Shown here one piece after another: positions 63,261 to 64,000 of a stretch of 64,000 nucleotides of DNA. The DNA is from Bufo bufo (lineage: Eukaryota > Chordata > Amphibia > Anura > Bufonidae). The translations under genes and the position numbers were made by a program. The notes beneath the pieces were generated by a model. It saw only the letters and a list, made by a program, of their open reading frames with translations. It was not told the DNA's origin and made no database searches. The stretch spans positions 218,680,624-218,744,623 of the forward strand of contig NC_053389.1 of the NCBI RefSeq assembly GCF_905171765.1, in the 5' to 3' direction. The number at the start of each line of letters is the position of its first letter. Positions within the stretch are counted from its first letter, which is position 1.

Positions 63261-64000
63261 TTAACCCCTTAAGGACCGGGCTCATTTTCACCTTAAGGAC
63301 CAGGCTCATTTTCACCTTAAGGACCAGGCCATTTTTTGCAAATCTGACCAGTGTCACTTTAAGTGCTCATAACTTTAAAACGCTTTGACTTACCCAGGCC
63401 GTTCTGAGATTGTTTTTTCGTCACATATTGTACTTCATGACACTGCTAAAATTGGGTCAAAAAAGTTAATTTTTTTGCATAAAAAAATACAATTTTTACC
63501 GTAAATTTTGAAAAATTAGCAAATTTCAAATTTTCAGTTTCTCTACCTCTGTAATACATAGTAATACCCCCAAAAATTGTGATGACTTTACATTCCCCAT
63601 ATGTCTACTTCATGCTTGAATTGTTTTGGGAATGATATTTTATTTTTTGGGGATGTTATAAGGCTTAGAAGTTTAGAAGCAAATCTTGAAATTTTTCAGA
63701 AATTTACAAAAACTCAATTTTTAGCGACCAGTTCAGGTCTGAAGTCACTTTGCGAGGCTTACATAATAGAAACCACCCAAAAATGACCCCATCTAAGAAA
63801 CTACACCCCTCAAGGTATTCAAAACTGATTTTGCATACATTGTTAACCCTTTAGGTGTTGCACAAGAGTTATTGGCAAATGGGGAGGAAATTTGAGAATT
63901 TCATATTTTTGTCAAATTTTTCATTTTAACCCATTTTTTCCACTAACAAACCAAGGGTTAACAGCCAAACAAGACTGTATCTTTATTGCCCTGACTCTGC
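63261..64000. mobile_element. TTAA-flanked repeat, same family as 7925-11066, runs off the right edge
   Basis: TTAA at 63261-63264 is followed by CCCCTTAAGGACCGGGCTC. The unit CTTAAGGACCAGGCTCATTT occurs three times in a row (63268-63330). The sequence then runs, in reverse, along the right 250 bp and further interior of 7925-11066 (GTCACATATTGTACTTCATG, TTAACCCTTTAGG). No genes. Confidence 0.75.

Overview
This window is vertebrate repeat DNA, almost certainly from a frog or toad (anuran amphibian). The inference rests on the mix of mobile elements: Penelope-like retroelements with GIY-YIG endonucleases, a Ngaro-type tyrosine-recombinase retrotransposon with an SGNH hydrolase, chromodomain-type Ty3/gypsy elements, DD34E Tc1 transposons, many short TTAA-flanked MITEs and a 74-bp satellite. 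An intronless Aurora kinase A retrocopy also points to a vertebrate with active L1-type retrotransposition. I found no intact host gene, no tRNA or rRNA gene, and nothing bacterial.

Layout. 1-2840: the 5' part of a minus-strand gypsy element (LTR, Gag, protease, RT). 3211-5865: a non-autonomous element with AT-rich termini carrying two nested, deleted Tc1 copies. 6785-11066: three TTAA-flanked elements, the largest interrupted by a solo LTR. 11067-14164: apparently low-copy sequence. 14165-26354: a composite block bounded by matching short inverted termini. It holds a 74-bp satellite array interrupted by a Tc1 with an open transposase frame, a Penelope-like element, a TTAA MITE and a solo LTR. 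27387-29047: a short element without an ORF, organised like a Penelope element (inverted arms, 15-bp target duplication, hammerhead-like motif). 29284-35024: an LTR retroelement whose only long ORF carries a cold-shock (Y-box-like) domain, plus an extra tandem LTR fragment. 35046-38453: a MITE, a solo LTR and unassigned DNA. 38454-39489: a second copy of the deleted Tc1 family. 39868-44983: a nearly complete Penelope-like element with a 14-bp target duplication and 275-bp inverted arms. 46790-47080: an L1 ORF2 tail. 48506-50292: the AURKA processed pseudogene with a 19-bp target duplication. 50869 to the right edge: a second gypsy element, interrupted by a hAT-like element in gag, a 6.1-kb Ngaro element in integrase, and a TTAA element in the chromodomain.

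The genes do not form a host pathway; each set serves one element's replication. Most carry frameshifts or stops. The most open frames are the DD34E transposase at 16148-17170, the cold-shock ORF at 31158-32720, and the Ngaro Gag, recombinase and hydrolase ORFs. The least familiar items are the LTR element with a cold-shock domain, and the Penelope-type elements whose inverted-arm boundary or interior coincides with hammerhead-like motifs.
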